Part shown: piece after piece, positions 1 to 8,110 of the stretch
Position numbering within the stretch: the first letter of the stretch is position 1
Layout of the letters: every line of letters starts with the position of its first letter
Origin: Candidatus Kerfeldbacteria bacterium
GTDB taxonomy: Bacteria > Patescibacteriota > Patescibacteriia > SBBC01 > CAIJZX01
NCBI GenBank assembly: GCA_903825245.1
Contig: CAIJZX010000027.1
Span: forward strand, 1-32,952
DNA length: 32,952 nt
Direction: 5' to 3'
Made by a program: the position numbers and the translations under genes
Notes under the pieces: generated by a model
Database searches by the model: none
Told to the model about the DNA's origin: nothing
The model's input: the letters and a program-made list of their open reading frames with translations, nothing else

Positions 1-713
1 ACCAGAGTTTCACGAGCTTTTTTTACTTGTTCGGCGTTCCCACCAGACGTCAACATCATGATGCCGCCCCAAATAAACATCAAGGTGGCGATAATCGCGA
101 TCGTGCCGAGGATGTAGCGAATCACTTGACTAATAAGACAGGTAGCGTCGCCACAGGTAATCGGATTGAGGAGGGTGACACTCGCAGTGGCCTGAGCGCT
201 CGCTGCAGGTGTTGCGCCCGGAGTAGCGGCTGCGGTGGTGGCTGCGGTGGCGCCCGGAGTAGCGGCTGCGGTGGCGATGAGAATTGTGGTGGTCGAAGTA
301 CCAACGTCGGTTACGCCAGGAGACTCAGTGACGGTGGCAGTGGCACGATATGTACCAAGCGAAGTGCCGGCGCTAAGCGCCGCGGTTGAAGCAGTAAAAG
401 CACCAAACACATCTGTGGTCACGGTGCCCACCGTAATTGTGGATACCGGAGGAGCAACCTTAACTAGCGCCACATCAACACGTAAACCAATAACCTGACC
501 CCCAACTAAATTCGTTACAGTTCCACTAACCTTAACTATGCCGCCAACCATATACGACGACGAATCTGTTGTGACTGTGACCGCATAATTTGCCGCGTGC
601 GTAGGTGTAGGATGAAGGAGGGTTACTAGGATAATTGGTATCGCAATAAACAAAAAACGGGTAAAAAAAGAAACGGATAAGAAGTTTTTAGGAACAACGC
701 GTAAGAGTTTCAT
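1..713 (-). CDS. T4SS pilin-like membrane protein, 3' end beyond the window
   Basis: The reading frame starts at the ATG at 713 and runs open to the window edge, so about 237 residues are visible. Residues 1-41 look like a signal peptide ending in THAA. The middle is a Thr/Val-rich beta-type extracellular domain, then an Ala/Thr/Pro linker with a 12-residue repeat, a CGDATC pair of cysteines, and a hydrophobic segment (IIATLMFIWGGIMMLTSGG) followed by a polar AEQVKKARETL stretch. That last hydrophobic-GG-polar pattern is typical of the T4SS pilin family (PF18895) common in Patescibacteria; normally a second hydrophobic helix follows, here outside the window. It lies 24 nt downstream of another pilin-like gene and is probably last in the galU-led operon. 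No Shine-Dalgarno site is evident. A fused beta domain before the pilin module is a plausible surface adhesin, which is inference. Confidence 0.75.
   Translation of the reverse strand, partial: MKLLRVVPKNFLSVSFFTRFLFIAIPIILVTLLHPTPTHAANYAVTVTTDSSSYMVGGIVKVSGTVTNLVGGQVIGLRVDVALVKVAPPVSTITVGTVTTDVFGAFTASTAALSAGTSLGTYRATATVTESPGVTDVGTSTTTILIATAAATPGATAATTAAATPGATPAASAQATASVTLLNPITCGDATCLISQVIRYILGTIAIIATLMFIWGGIMMLTSGGNAEQVKKARETL
214..274. repeat. 25-bp direct repeat coding for a 12-residue linker repeat
   Basis: A 25-base unit starting GCGCCCGGAGTAGCGG occurs at 214-238 and 250-274, a 36-base period. On the minus strand it encodes an Ala/Thr/Pro-rich linker (AATPGAT type) in the pilin-like protein. 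It keeps frame, so copy-number change would only alter linker length. Confidence 0.85.
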
Positions 714-737
714 ATGCATGACAATAGTATAGCGCAT

Positions 738-2105
738 CTATTCATTCGGCGTAATAGTGTTGGTGCACATGCCATTACAGGCTGGTGCACCATTGCAGAG
801 CCCGGTGTTAAAGAAAGTGTCGTAGGTGTCACCACTACTGCCCACAAGCGGAGAAATAACGTTTGTGCACCAATATTCGGAGACCTGCTGGTTGCAAAAA
901 AATCCGGACGTGGTCACCGGAGCAACTTTACAATAACCGCAGCGCGTTGAGGTTGGCATTGAGCTTGAGTTGCACGTATTGCTCGTGCTGCCGCCATTCG
1001 AGTAAAAATCGTTACTCTCTCCTAGCCCGATACAGGCACGATAGGGGATATTATCGAGACAATAATAATCGTTTGTTGTGCTTTTGACGACGCAACAGCC
1101 GGTATCACTTTTTGCCGCATCTTCTGCGCTGAGGTCGGCGGCAGCAGGAAGTGTGCCTGCCACGGCGGCGGCGATATCAACACCGCCACTCAAAACGAGA
1201 GTGCAGCTACTACCACCCGCAATAATTTTTGCCCTGGTGCTCGAATCGATCATCCCAGATGGCGGTAGTTTGTTTGCTATTTGAAACCTTCGAACCGCGT
1301 CGATTGTTTGTGCACCGAAACAACCATCGACATCTATTTTTGGACAACCAAGATCATTAAGGTCTTTTTGCATGACCTTAATATCGCTCGATCCGCCGTC
1401 GACCGGATCGGCACAATGGCTATAGAGATTACCCGGAGTGCAGGTCTTATCCCAGTCGCTTGTAGCATCGGCACAGCCAGTCGTTGAACCAGCCGGGGGA
1501 GTAGTAGTTGTAGAGGTGCCCGTCTTGGTCTTTGGGCCGCTGAACGCTTGTTCATAATTTGTTTGTTTTTGAATCGTTCCGGAAACGTTACCAAACACCG
1601 AGCCGATTACACCGAAGGGATTTTGCGAAGTTACTTTGTAGCCGGTGATAGCCGTGACGGTGGTGTTGATCAGCACATACGCCGTTAAGGCGATCGTCAC
1701 CCCAATAATTGTGCCGGTGATTACCCGTTTACCTTCGTCAACTTTCGACGACCGACCGGCGGCCGTGACGAATTGAAATCCACCGTAGACCATCATTAAC
1801 ACCGACAAGAACGCTAGAACGCTCATGCCCCACTTTGATAAGTAGATGAATAGGTTAATAAAATCATTGACCTGGCACGGGCGATTGACGGACAGTTGGG
1901 TTGTTGTGCCCGCAGGATCTGTCGTTTTTGTTGTTCTCAGACACGTTTGGTCGCAACCGAGTTGCTCAACAATCGATTTGCCGTTTGGGGTCAACGAGGC
2001 TTCGTTATCGGGGCATGCCGGAACATCGTCGGCGTATACGCGCGAGGGTAGCCAGGTGGTAACCAGAATCGCCAGAAACGCGATAACGACGAGTTTCATT
2101 TTCAT
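738..2105 (-). CDS. Pilin-like membrane protein with peptidoglycan-binding domain and Cys-rich tail
   Basis: 455 residues. A signal peptide (about 1-25, ending VYA) is followed by a short Cys-containing ectodomain, then two hydrophobic helices (about 90-112 and 128-152) separated by a polar GRSSKVDEGKR loop; this is the T4SS pilin-like arrangement (PF18895). After a Thr/Pro linker, residues about 235-297 (VMQKDLNDLGC... QTIDAVRRFQIANKL) match the PG_binding_1 fold with the usual DVDGCFGAQT turn. The last 130 residues hold many cysteines (CC, CG.C, C.N pattern) and probably form a disulfide-stabilised module. Start and upstream stop overlap as ATGA, so it is translationally coupled to the solute-binding protein gene. 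Inference: a pilin-like subunit or channel that anchors to peptidoglycan. Membrane topology and the two named domains are well supported; the role is not. Confidence 0.75.
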   Translation of the reverse strand: MKMKLVVIAFLAILVTTWLPSRVYADDVPACPDNEASLTPNGKSIVEQLGCDQTCLRTTKTTDPAGTTTQLSVNRPCQVNDFINLFIYLSKWGMSVLAFLSVLMMVYGGFQFVTAAGRSSKVDEGKRVITGTIIGVTIALTAYVLINTTVTAITGYKVTSQNPFGVIGSVFGNVSGTIQKQTNYEQAFSGPKTKTGTSTTTTPPAGSTTGCADATSDWDKTCTPGNLYSHCADPVDGGSSDIKVMQKDLNDLGCPKIDVDGCFGAQTIDAVRRFQIANKLPPSGMIDSSTRAKIIAGGSSCTLVLSGGVDIAAAVAGTLPAAADLSAEDAAKSDTGCCVVKSTTNDYYCLDNIPYRACIGLGESNDFYSNGGSTSNTCNSSSMPTSTRCGYCKVAPVTTSGFFCNQQVSEYWCTNVISPLVGSSGDTYDTFFNTGLCNGAPACNGMCTNTITPNE

Positions 2106-3475
2106 AGCGTTGATTGAATTTGGGTGTTGGCGAGGTCAAGTAATTTAGTCAAGTCCGTTTTCGCCGCTAATCCGCCGGTGATTAATTGTTGCATATACCC
2201 ATCAACCGCGGTTCCGTCATGGCCGTTGTACCACGTTTTTGCGGTCAGGAGCTGTTTCGCAAAGACGCCGAGGTCGGGATCGTTTTGTACTTGGGCGAGA
2301 ATCGCGCGTTGAGCCGAGAGTTGATTGGATGACTGAAGGTATGATGTGACGTTCGCTGCTTGGGTGATATACTCGATAAAATTCCACGCATATACGGCGC
2401 GACCACTCGTCGCACTAAACTTGGAAACCATCGGTACCTGGTATTCAGCGGCGTCAATATATCGCTCGGTGCCGGTAGCGCCATCATTATCACCACTGCT
2501 CCGGACGTGTAGCATCGGCGAAACACCCCAGTTCAAGGCGCTCGCCACAATCGTTGGACGGTCGGCAAGTGTGCCGAAGTAATACCCAACCTTGCCCTGG
2601 AGGAAGGCGTCGCGGGCGTTTGTTTGTTGTTCATTCCAGCTGTAGTTGCTCTTTTCTGATTGGGCAAAACTTAGGTAAAATTGGAGCGCCTGCAATCCGT
2701 CCGCATCGTTGAGATGCGCCTGGCGGTCGGCGGTCGTCATGAGCGAGCCGTTTTGCATCATGAGCAGGGCAAGCAGATCAACGCCATACGGCAGGTTAAT
2801 CGTCGTGCCGAGTGCTACGCCAGATTGGACAATCTCGCCCTTCTGGTTAATCATCGTTAAATGATTAGCTGAGACCTGTGATTGGAGGTCGGACCAGGTT
2901 GCCGCTGGTTCAAAAATCTTGGCATTATTCAGTAAATCCTTATTGTAGTATTCAACGATGGTGTCCATGCTGAGCGGCAGCCCCCAAACCTGTCCATCAC
3001 GAATAACGTTGTCCGTAACCGCTCCAACAAATTCATTTTTCAGCGCGGCGGTCGTGGGCGCAGGTTTTGCGCTCGTGACGACACTGGACGTTGTTCCAAA
3101 CAACCCCTTCGAAGCGACTACTTGAGGAATAGTCAGGTTTGGTGGCATCGCGACCGCATAATCAGTCATTTGTCCGATAGTGGTTGAGGGGACGAAAAAA
3201 ATATCTGGCCCCGTGCCTTGAGCCCAAGCACTAATGAGTTGCTGAGTGTAATCTTCGGGTCGAACCTGGGTATAACTGATATTGATATACGGTCGGGAAT
3301 TTCGGTATTTAGCAATGACGCCGGCGAGGTTACCCGCGTCCTCGGCGGTTCCCCAAACGGTCAGGGTTACCGGAGCAACGGTTTTTGGTTTGCTTTTCAA
3401 TATTCCAGTTACAACCAGCACGATCGGCACAGCTGGTAAGAGGCAGATAGCAAGAATGATGAAAACGCGGCGCAT
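2102..3475 (-). CDS. Extracellular solute-binding protein, family 1 (sugar-type)
   Basis: 457 residues. The N-terminus has a membrane segment (residues about 4-25) without a lipobox cysteine, so it is probably membrane-anchored. The mature part begins TLTVWGTAEDAGNLAGVIAKY, the classic first strand and helix of SBP_bac_1 proteins, followed by the conserved GTGPDIFFVP segment, a mid-domain VWGLPLSMDTIVEYYNKDL hinge-like segment, and an F.QGKVGYYFG motif near residue 295. These features fit the carbohydrate ABC-transporter binding-protein family. No permease or ATPase gene is adjacent. The gene sits 6 nt after galU and overlaps the next gene by 4 nt, so it belongs to a galU - SBP - pilin operon. 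The ligand cannot be told from sequence; without a transporter it may act as a sensor or delivery protein. Confidence 0.85.
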   Translation of the reverse strand: MRRVFIILAICLLPAVPIVLVVTGILKSKPKTVAPVTLTVWGTAEDAGNLAGVIAKYRNSRPYINISYTQVRPEDYTQQLISAWAQGTGPDIFFVPSTTIGQMTDYAVAMPPNLTIPQVVASKGLFGTTSSVVTSAKPAPTTAALKNEFVGAVTDNVIRDGQVWGLPLSMDTIVEYYNKDLLNNAKIFEPAATWSDLQSQVSANHLTMINQKGEIVQSGVALGTTINLPYGVDLLALLMMQNGSLMTTADRQAHLNDADGLQALQFYLSFAQSEKSNYSWNEQQTNARDAFLQGKVGYYFGTLADRPTIVASALNWGVSPMLHVRSSGDNDGATGTERYIDAAEYQVPMVSKFSATSGRAVYAWNFIEYITQAANVTSYLQSSNQLSAQRAILAQVQNDPDLGVFAKQLLTAKTWYNGHDGTAVDGYMQQLITGGLAAKTDLTKLLDLANTQIQSTL

Positions 3476-3481
3476 ACGTTT

Positions 3482-4366
3482 TTAGTGTTGTTGTTTGATA
3501 AATTCGCGAATAGAATCTTTCAACTCTTTGTGTTGCAAGGCAAAGTGGATATTGGCTTTAATATATTCGGCTTTATTTCCTGAGTCCCACCAGCGGCCAG
3601 TAAGTTGGTGGGCGTGAACTTTTTCGTGTTTTGTTAAAATATTGACACCATCAACATAATAAATCTCGCCCTGGAGTGAAGGTTTTGCATGTTCCAAGGA
3701 ACGGAAAATTTCTGGTGTGAATATCGCGCCGCCCATCATGGCATACTTTGAAGGCGACTTAGCTTGTTCGGGTTTTTCAACGATGCCACTGATGCGAAAC
3801 GTTTTACTCTCAATTTTTCCGGTCGGCTTCATCATTCCGTATTTGCTGAACTTTTCTTCCGGAACAGGCATCACCCCAATAATGCTTGTGCCATAGTGAT
3901 TATAGGTCTCGACAAGTTGTGTAGCTGGCGAGATCTTTGCCTCGATGAATTCATCGCCCCAGCACATCAGGAATGGTTCGTCGCCAACCACCTCTTTGGC
4001 CATCAGAATCGCGTGACCATTGCCGAGCATTTTGTTTTGGCGGACGAAAACAAACTTTGCTAATTGCGAAATGCGGTGGACTTCGTGGAGCTGATCAAGT
4101 TTATTGTTTTCGCGCAAAAGCTGCTCGAGTTCGCCTGAGTAGTCGAAATGATCCTCAATAGCACGCTTATTTCGCCCAGTGATAAATATAATTTCCTCGA
4201 TGCCGGCCTTGGCGATTTGTTCGACGATGATTTGGATGACCGGCTTATCAACGATCGGCATCATTTCCTTTGGCATAGCGATGGTCATGGGTAAAAATCG
4301 CGTACCAAAGCCGGCTACCGGAATGACAGCCTTACGTATTTTTTGTCTGGTTTGTCGTTTTGTCAT
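3482..4366 (-). CDS. galU: UTP--glucose-1-phosphate uridylyltransferase
   Basis: 294 residues from the ATG at 4366. It makes UDP-glucose from glucose-1-phosphate and UTP for envelope glycans. The N-terminal nucleotide-binding signature (KAVIPVAGFGTRFLP...PKEMMPIVDKP) is intact, as are the acceptor-side segments GHAILMAKE, MCWGDEF, GIVEKP and GRWWDSGNKAEYI. Length is normal for bacterial GalU. A GTG at 4402 could extend the frame by 12 residues, but a promoter with its -10 box at 4373-4378 puts transcription start at the A of the 4366 ATG, so the shorter form is chosen. It is the first gene of a leftward operon with a solute-binding protein and two pilin-like genes; a glycosyltransferase is divergent next to it. 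Confidence 0.92.
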   Translation of the reverse strand: MTKRQTRQKIRKAVIPVAGFGTRFLPMTIAMPKEMMPIVDKPVIQIIVEQIAKAGIEEIIFITGRNKRAIEDHFDYSGELEQLLRENNKLDQLHEVHRISQLAKFVFVRQNKMLGNGHAILMAKEVVGDEPFLMCWGDEFIEAKISPATQLVETYNHYGTSIIGVMPVPEEKFSKYGMMKPTGKIESKTFRISGIVEKPEQAKSPSKYAMMGGAIFTPEIFRSLEHAKPSLQGEIYYVDGVNILTKHEKVHAHQLTGRWWDSGNKAEYIKANIHFALQHKELKDSIREFIKQQH

Positions 4367-4372
4367 GTCCGT

Positions 4373-4401
4373 ACCATACCACAAATACACACCGATGTCC
4401 A
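4373..4401 (-). promoter_or_regulatory. galU operon promoter, leaderless geometry
   Basis: On the minus strand TGGACA (-35, 4396-4401), a 17-bp spacer and TATGGT (-10, 4373-4378). The -10 box ends 6 nt before the ATG at 4366, so the transcript should begin at the start codon. Confidence 0.6.
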
Positions 4402-4488
4402 CTTACTTATTTTTTAGCATTGTTATCGATGGTGGGCCAATGAAGCGAAGGGCGCCGAAGCAGATAGCACAAGAAGGGTTTCCTTTTA

Positions 4489-4517
4489 TTGCTATCGGAA
4501 GTAGTGCTGGGTATACT
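4489..4517 (+). promoter_or_regulatory. Promoter of PMT-type gene, leaderless geometry
   Basis: TTGCTA (4489-4494), 17-bp spacer, TATACT (4512-4517), then exactly 6 nt to the ATG at 4524. The -35 box, most of the spacer and the extended GGG before the -10 recur at 11813-11841 on the minus strand. Confidence 0.75.
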
Positions 4518-4523
4518 GAGCGC

Positions 4524-5747
4524 ATGACAAAAGCTCGTTGGTTCTTGTTGGTCCCCGGGATTGGGTTCATGATGGCGCTTGGGTTACACCTTTGGCACAT
4601 CGGAACGCCGAACGTGCTGGTGAGCGACGAGATATCATTTGTGAACGACGGCTGGAGTTATGTTACCCATCAGCCATATTTTGATCCGCATCCACCGCTG
4701 GGAAAACTTATGCTCGGCGTGGTGATGAAACTCTTTGGTTATGCGCCAGACGTCTGGCGATCAGTAAATGCGATCGAAGGTGCGCTGTTGATTCCGTTGT
4801 TGTGGTGGATTGTGCGGCGACTAACGAAGTCAAACGCCAGCGCGAACATTGCTGTGGTTCTAGGGTTGGTTGACGGCTTAGTCTTGGCGGACTCTCGTCT
4901 CGGCATGATCAATATTCCATTTGTGTTATTCTCGATAGCGGGATTTGCGGCGATTTTGACGGCGCTATCGTCGCCACGACCACGGCGGTGGCTATTCCTG
5001 GCCGGCTTGGTCATGGGTTTGGCGGTGTCCACAAAATGGCTCGCGGCGCTGGTAATAATTCCAGCGATCCTGGTTTGGATCTGGCCGAAATTTTTTGGCC
5101 AACAAAGAACAGTTGCATGGACAGGCACTTTGAAAATATTTTCACTTCTTGTACTCGTCGTGTGGCCGATGATTCTTTATAGTCTGGTGTTTGTTGTGCA
5201 TTTTGCTTGGCTGCATCTTCCAAACACCTTTTGGTCGCTTAATGCACACATGTTGCGTTACCATTTGAGTGTGCCAGCAACCGGCGATCCGAACGCCCAG
5301 CCGTGGTGGGGTTGGCTGCTCGCGTGGCGTCCATTCCCTTACTGGGCCTCCGTTCAGGGAACGACCGTGAGTACTATTCGATCACTACCAAACGTGTGGG
5401 TATGGTGGACCGGCTCATTGTTGGTACTGTGGAATTTGGTTCGTGGTTGGAAAAATCGGTTGCAACGACTATTGAATGTTTTAATTCTTTTCGTTTGGAT
5501 TCCGTTTGCCGTTATTCAGCGGGTGATGTATAGCTATCACGCACTCTTATTTGATGTGGTGATGATAATAATGTTGAGTGTATGGTTGGGGAAACTATGG
5601 AGCAATCATCGTCGCATGGTGTTCGTGTATCTTGGCATGAGTATCGTTACATTTATTTTTTTCGCACCGTGGTGGCTCAATATTCCGTTGTCGACACAAC
5701 AAAACAACCTGCGAACGTGGTTACCAAGTTGGAGTATTACCCGATAG
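4524..5747 (+). CDS. Membrane glycosyltransferase, protein O-mannosyltransferase (GT39/PMT) type
   Basis: 407 residues with about ten hydrophobic helices. After the first helix the loop reads VSDEISFVNDGWSY...YFDPHPPLGKLMLG; an acidic pair in the first loop and the HPPLGK motif are hallmarks of dolichyl-phosphate-mannose-protein mannosyltransferases (PF02366). Further family-like segments are DSRLGMINIPF and GLAVSTKWLAALVIIP. It should transfer a sugar from a polyprenyl-phosphate donor to proteins outside the membrane; the true donor is unknown. The frame stays open upstream, but the promoter ends 6 nt before this ATG, which fixes the start. Its stop abuts the stop of the convergent CCA-enzyme gene with no spacer. 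It is divergent from galU, consistent with a role in surface glycosylation. Confidence 0.85.
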   Translation: MTKARWFLLVPGIGFMMALGLHLWHIGTPNVLVSDEISFVNDGWSYVTHQPYFDPHPPLGKLMLGVVMKLFGYAPDVWRSVNAIEGALLIPLLWWIVRRLTKSNASANIAVVLGLVDGLVLADSRLGMINIPFVLFSIAGFAAILTALSSPRPRRWLFLAGLVMGLAVSTKWLAALVIIPAILVWIWPKFFGQQRTVAWTGTLKIFSLLVLVVWPMILYSLVFVVHFAWLHLPNTFWSLNAHMLRYHLSVPATGDPNAQPWWGWLLAWRPFPYWASVQGTTVSTIRSLPNVWVWWTGSLLVLWNLVRGWKNRLQRLLNVLILFVWIPFAVIQRVMYSYHALLFDVVMIIMLSVWLGKLWSNHRRMVFVYLGMSIVTFIFFAPWWLNIPLSTQQNNLRTWLPSWSITR

Positions 5748-7322
5748 CTATCGCTCGGTGTCGAGCAGTGTCTGTAGTTCGGTAATGGCATCGCTCGGTG
5801 TCGAGGAGGCCTTGATTATTTCACGTACCTCATCACGGGTTTTTCCAATCACGCGTAATTCTTCTGCGAGTCGAAGCACCTCGCCAATATCTTTGCCTTG
5901 TTTCCAGCCGCGGTCGCCAAAACCTTCAATCAGTTCGCGACCACTGATGAGTGGTTCCGGTTGATCAGCAAGCGACAACCGCTCAATGTGGTGAACCCAC
6001 CAGGTGTGATAGCCAGAGGTGTCGGGAAATTTTTTCTCACCTAAGGGCGAGGTAAACGGCCCGCGGCCGCGATGATCCGCTTCACCAAGTAGAACGAGAC
6101 TGAGAAGTTGTGACGGACCAACATCGCGTGCGAGTTTTCGCAAGGCGCGATCAGTGATGGCGTCGCGTTCGCGGTAGAGCGCAGGTGGTCGCATGTGGTA
6201 CTCAACGAGCTTGGCAATGCGAGTGATGCTGGTTTCAGGAATCCCAATCGTGCGTAAAAACGATTCCGCCGGTTTCACTCCAGCGGCTTCGTGCCCAAGC
6301 GCCGTAATGTGATCGTTAGTTGCCACGGTCGTCGATGGTTTTCCCAAATCATGGGATAAGGAGCCGAAGAGAAGCTCGGCGCGTTGTTGCGGGTCGAGTT
6401 GCTCACTTCGCGCGAGTTCCGCCGCCGCATCGACAACCATTTCTGTATGGACACCGGCGTTGCCTTCAGGATGATAGGATGGATCTTGTTCGGTTTGCCA
6501 TAACTTGGCTACTTCCGGATGCAGGTGTTCAATTACACCAACGTCACGCAAGAGTTCGATGCCGATAGATGGTTTTTTTGATTCTGTCAGCATGCGTGTC
6601 CACTCCTCGCGCAAGCGTTCTTTCGCTAGCAATCCAACCTCAGGCACCATGGCCTGCATTTTTTCGACCGTGGCCGGTTCGACTGTCAATCCAAATCTGG
6701 CAGCGAATCGGGCGCCACGCAAGACGCGTAACGGATCCTCGCCAAACGTTTTTTCATCGACCATCCGCAACGTCTTAGTATCAAGATCTTCAATACCGTG
6801 GAACGGGTCAAAAATTTCTCCGGTCAAAACATCTTTGGAAATTGCCCCGATCGTAAAATCCCGCCGTCGTGCAGCCTCGGTAATACCGAATTCGGGATGA
6901 GCGGTTACGTCAAACGCATTGTGTTTGTTGCCGGTTCGCACCTCTGTGCGAGGAAGTGCAATCTGTATTTCTGATTGTCCAACACGGAACTTGTACGTCG
7001 CAAAACTTTTACCGGTCGCCTCAGCGACGCCGAATGGTGCAAGCAACGGCGCGAGTTCTTCAGGGTTGAGTCCGTGTACCTCAAGATCAAGGTCGTGCGG
7101 CGCTTCGTTCAATAATTCATCACGCACGGCACCACCGACAAGGTAGACGCGTCCGGCGTGCTCGCTAACACTCTTGGAAAAATCAACTACGGCCTCAAAC
7201 GCACCAACCAAATCGCGCGTTTCATCGTGGCGACGTAATTGTTCGATTGTTTCAGTCGGAGACCAGCCTTGTTGAGCCGGAGCTGCATCCCTTGCTTGTT
7301 GTTCCATGAATTCACTACTCAT
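5748..7322 (-). CDS. cca: CCA tRNA nucleotidyltransferase with HD domain
   Basis: 524 residues. The nucleotidyltransferase head has YLVGGAVRDELL (GG at 63-64) and the metal-binding DLD at 77-79, followed by ARRRDFTIGAIS (about 151-162) and DPLRVLRGARFAARFG (about 196-210), the signatures of the PolA/class II CCA-adding family. A C-terminal HD phosphohydrolase-type domain begins near residue 290, with SHDLGKP at 323-329. It adds or repairs the CCA end of tRNAs. About 40 residues of polar N-terminal extension precede the catalytic head. The start is supported by a TAATCT box ending 6 nt before the ATG. A tRNA-Ser gene, which itself encodes CCA, lies 66 bp upstream on the same strand. Gene 3' end contains a 16-bp direct repeat (see findings). 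Confidence 0.93.
   Translation of the reverse strand: MSSEFMEQQARDAAPAQQGWSPTETIEQLRRHDETRDLVGAFEAVVDFSKSVSEHAGRVYLVGGAVRDELLNEAPHDLDLEVHGLNPEELAPLLAPFGVAEATGKSFATYKFRVGQSEIQIALPRTEVRTGNKHNAFDVTAHPEFGITEAARRRDFTIGAISKDVLTGEIFDPFHGIEDLDTKTLRMVDEKTFGEDPLRVLRGARFAARFGLTVEPATVEKMQAMVPEVGLLAKERLREEWTRMLTESKKPSIGIELLRDVGVIEHLHPEVAKLWQTEQDPSYHPEGNAGVHTEMVVDAAAELARSEQLDPQQRAELLFGSLSHDLGKPSTTVATNDHITALGHEAAGVKPAESFLRTIGIPETSITRIAKLVEYHMRPPALYRERDAITDRALRKLARDVGPSQLLSLVLLGEADHRGRGPFTSPLGEKKFPDTSGYHTWWVHHIERLSLADQPEPLISGRELIEGFGDRGWKQGKDIGEVLRLAEELRVIGKTRDEVREIIKASSTPSDAITELQTLLDTER
5750..5805. repeat. 16-bp direct repeat at the 3' end of cca
   Basis: ATCGCTCGGTGTCGAG occurs at 5750-5765 and 5790-5805, 40 bp apart. 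On the minus strand the two copies are read in different frames; the distal copy encodes the last residues (LDTER) and leads into the stop codon. Confidence 0.8.
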
Positions 7323-7328
7323 ACAATG

Positions 7329-7357
7329 AGATTACCACGTAATCACCATACCACAAA
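7329..7357 (-). promoter_or_regulatory. Candidate cca promoter
   Basis: Minus strand TTTGTG (7352-7357), 17-bp spacer, TAATCT (7329-7334), 6 nt before the ATG at 7322. A 16-base string, GTATTTGTGGTATGGT, that covers the -35 area is also present in the galU promoter, where TATGGT serves as -10; an alternative start using TATGGT here is possible. Confidence 0.4.
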
Positions 7358-7388
7358 TACCTATTTTTGTTTGCCAAAAGCCTGCACT

Positions 7389-7478
7389 TGGCGGAGGCGG
7401 AAGGATTCGAACCTTCGATACCCTTGCGGGTATACTGGTTTTCGAAACCAGCGCGTTCGACCACTCTGCCACGCCTCC
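7389..7478 (-). tRNA. tRNA-Ser (anticodon CGA), CCA encoded
   Basis: The minus strand folds as a class II tRNA: acceptor GGAGGCG paired with CGCCTCC, discriminator G then an encoded CCA (7389-7391), D arm with TGG, anticodon stem CTGGT/ACCAG with loop TTCGAAA (anticodon CGA, reading UCG), a long variable arm closed by ATACCCGCAAGGGTAT, and T arm GAAGG TTCGAAT CCTTC. The long variable arm and anticodon identify serine. It has its own promoter at 7526-7554. Confidence 0.96.
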
Positions 7479-7525
7479 ATCAAGCGAAGACCAAGACAAT
7501 TGACGGCCCCTTTAGAGCCGTGCGG

Positions 7526-7554
7526 ATTGTACACAATTCTTTGGAAAATATCAA
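7526..7554 (-). promoter_or_regulatory. tRNA-Ser promoter
   Basis: Minus strand TTGATA (7549-7554), 17-bp spacer, TACAAT (7526-7531). Predicted start lies about 40 nt upstream of the tRNA 5' end; the interval includes a small CGGC...GCCG hairpin at 7504-7520. Confidence 0.7.
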
Positions 7555-7562
7555 GCCCGCTG

Positions 7563-8102
7563 CTACTTCTGATATAACTGGATCTTACTACCATGACCGG
7601 TTTTTGGATTGGCGATTTCCTTGGTTGGCGTCCAATCAGGAATAGCAAAACCAAAAGAAATTATTTGCACGCCAGCGCGAAGTTTCTGTTCCAGCAACTT
7701 GGCCACCTTGGGCATGAAATTAGTAATATAGAAACCGTAGATGACGGTAGCGGACGATAAATCTTCTTTCAAAAAATCACCGGAGCGAATACGTACATTC
7801 GCTAACCTTCTCGTCCGCCATTTCGCGAGAAGAAATGGCCACCATTGAATTTCGATGCCGATGAATTTTGCTGCTGGAAATTTTCTTCCCAACGCTACCA
7901 GTAACGGCGCACTCCCGCAGCCGAGTTCGTACACTACATCATGCTCTGTGAGTTGAAGATTGTCTCGTAGCCAGGTAATTGCCCAGCGCGGTGTACTAAC
8001 GAATGGCAAACCGAAACGGAGGGTATCCACCAGGGCGTTTAAACAAAAAACGACGGCTATGATGCAACCGAGAAGAAAGAGCAAGAGAAACACGAGTAAC
8101 AT
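7563..8102 (-). CDS. Membrane-anchored class I SAM-dependent methyltransferase
   Basis: 179 residues from the ATG at 8102. Residues 1-25 are a strongly hydrophobic anchor. The Rossmann fold begins with VVYELGCGSAPLLVALG (57-73), the glycine-rich SAM-binding motif I, followed by FIGIEIQWWPFLLAKWRTRR (acidic residue at the end of strand 2), RIRSGDFLKEDL (motif with D before strand 4) and ATVIYGFYITNFM. This fits the small membrane-bound methyltransferase type seen in many bacteria (FAM173/ATPSCKMT-like), whose substrates include lysines of membrane proteins; substrate here is unknown. The frame continues upstream, but a TACACT box 8 nt before this ATG and the hydrophobic start favour 8102. Divergent from the next gene. 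Confidence 0.8.
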   Translation of the reverse strand: MLLVFLLLFLLGCIIAVVFCLNALVDTLRFGLPFVSTPRWAITWLRDNLQLTEHDVVYELGCGSAPLLVALGRKFPAAKFIGIEIQWWPFLLAKWRTRRLANVRIRSGDFLKEDLSSATVIYGFYITNFMPKVAKLLEQKLRAGVQIISFGFAIPDWTPTKEIANPKTGHGSKIQLYQK

Positions 8103-8110
8103 AGAACAAC

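Noticed and set aside
4367-4402. GTG start giving a 12-residue longer GalU
   Set aside because: It lies upstream of the predicted transcription start, and the extension overlaps the promoter.
4739-5223. Minus-strand frames inside the PMT-type gene
   Set aside because: Antisense to a well-supported gene with no signals of their own.
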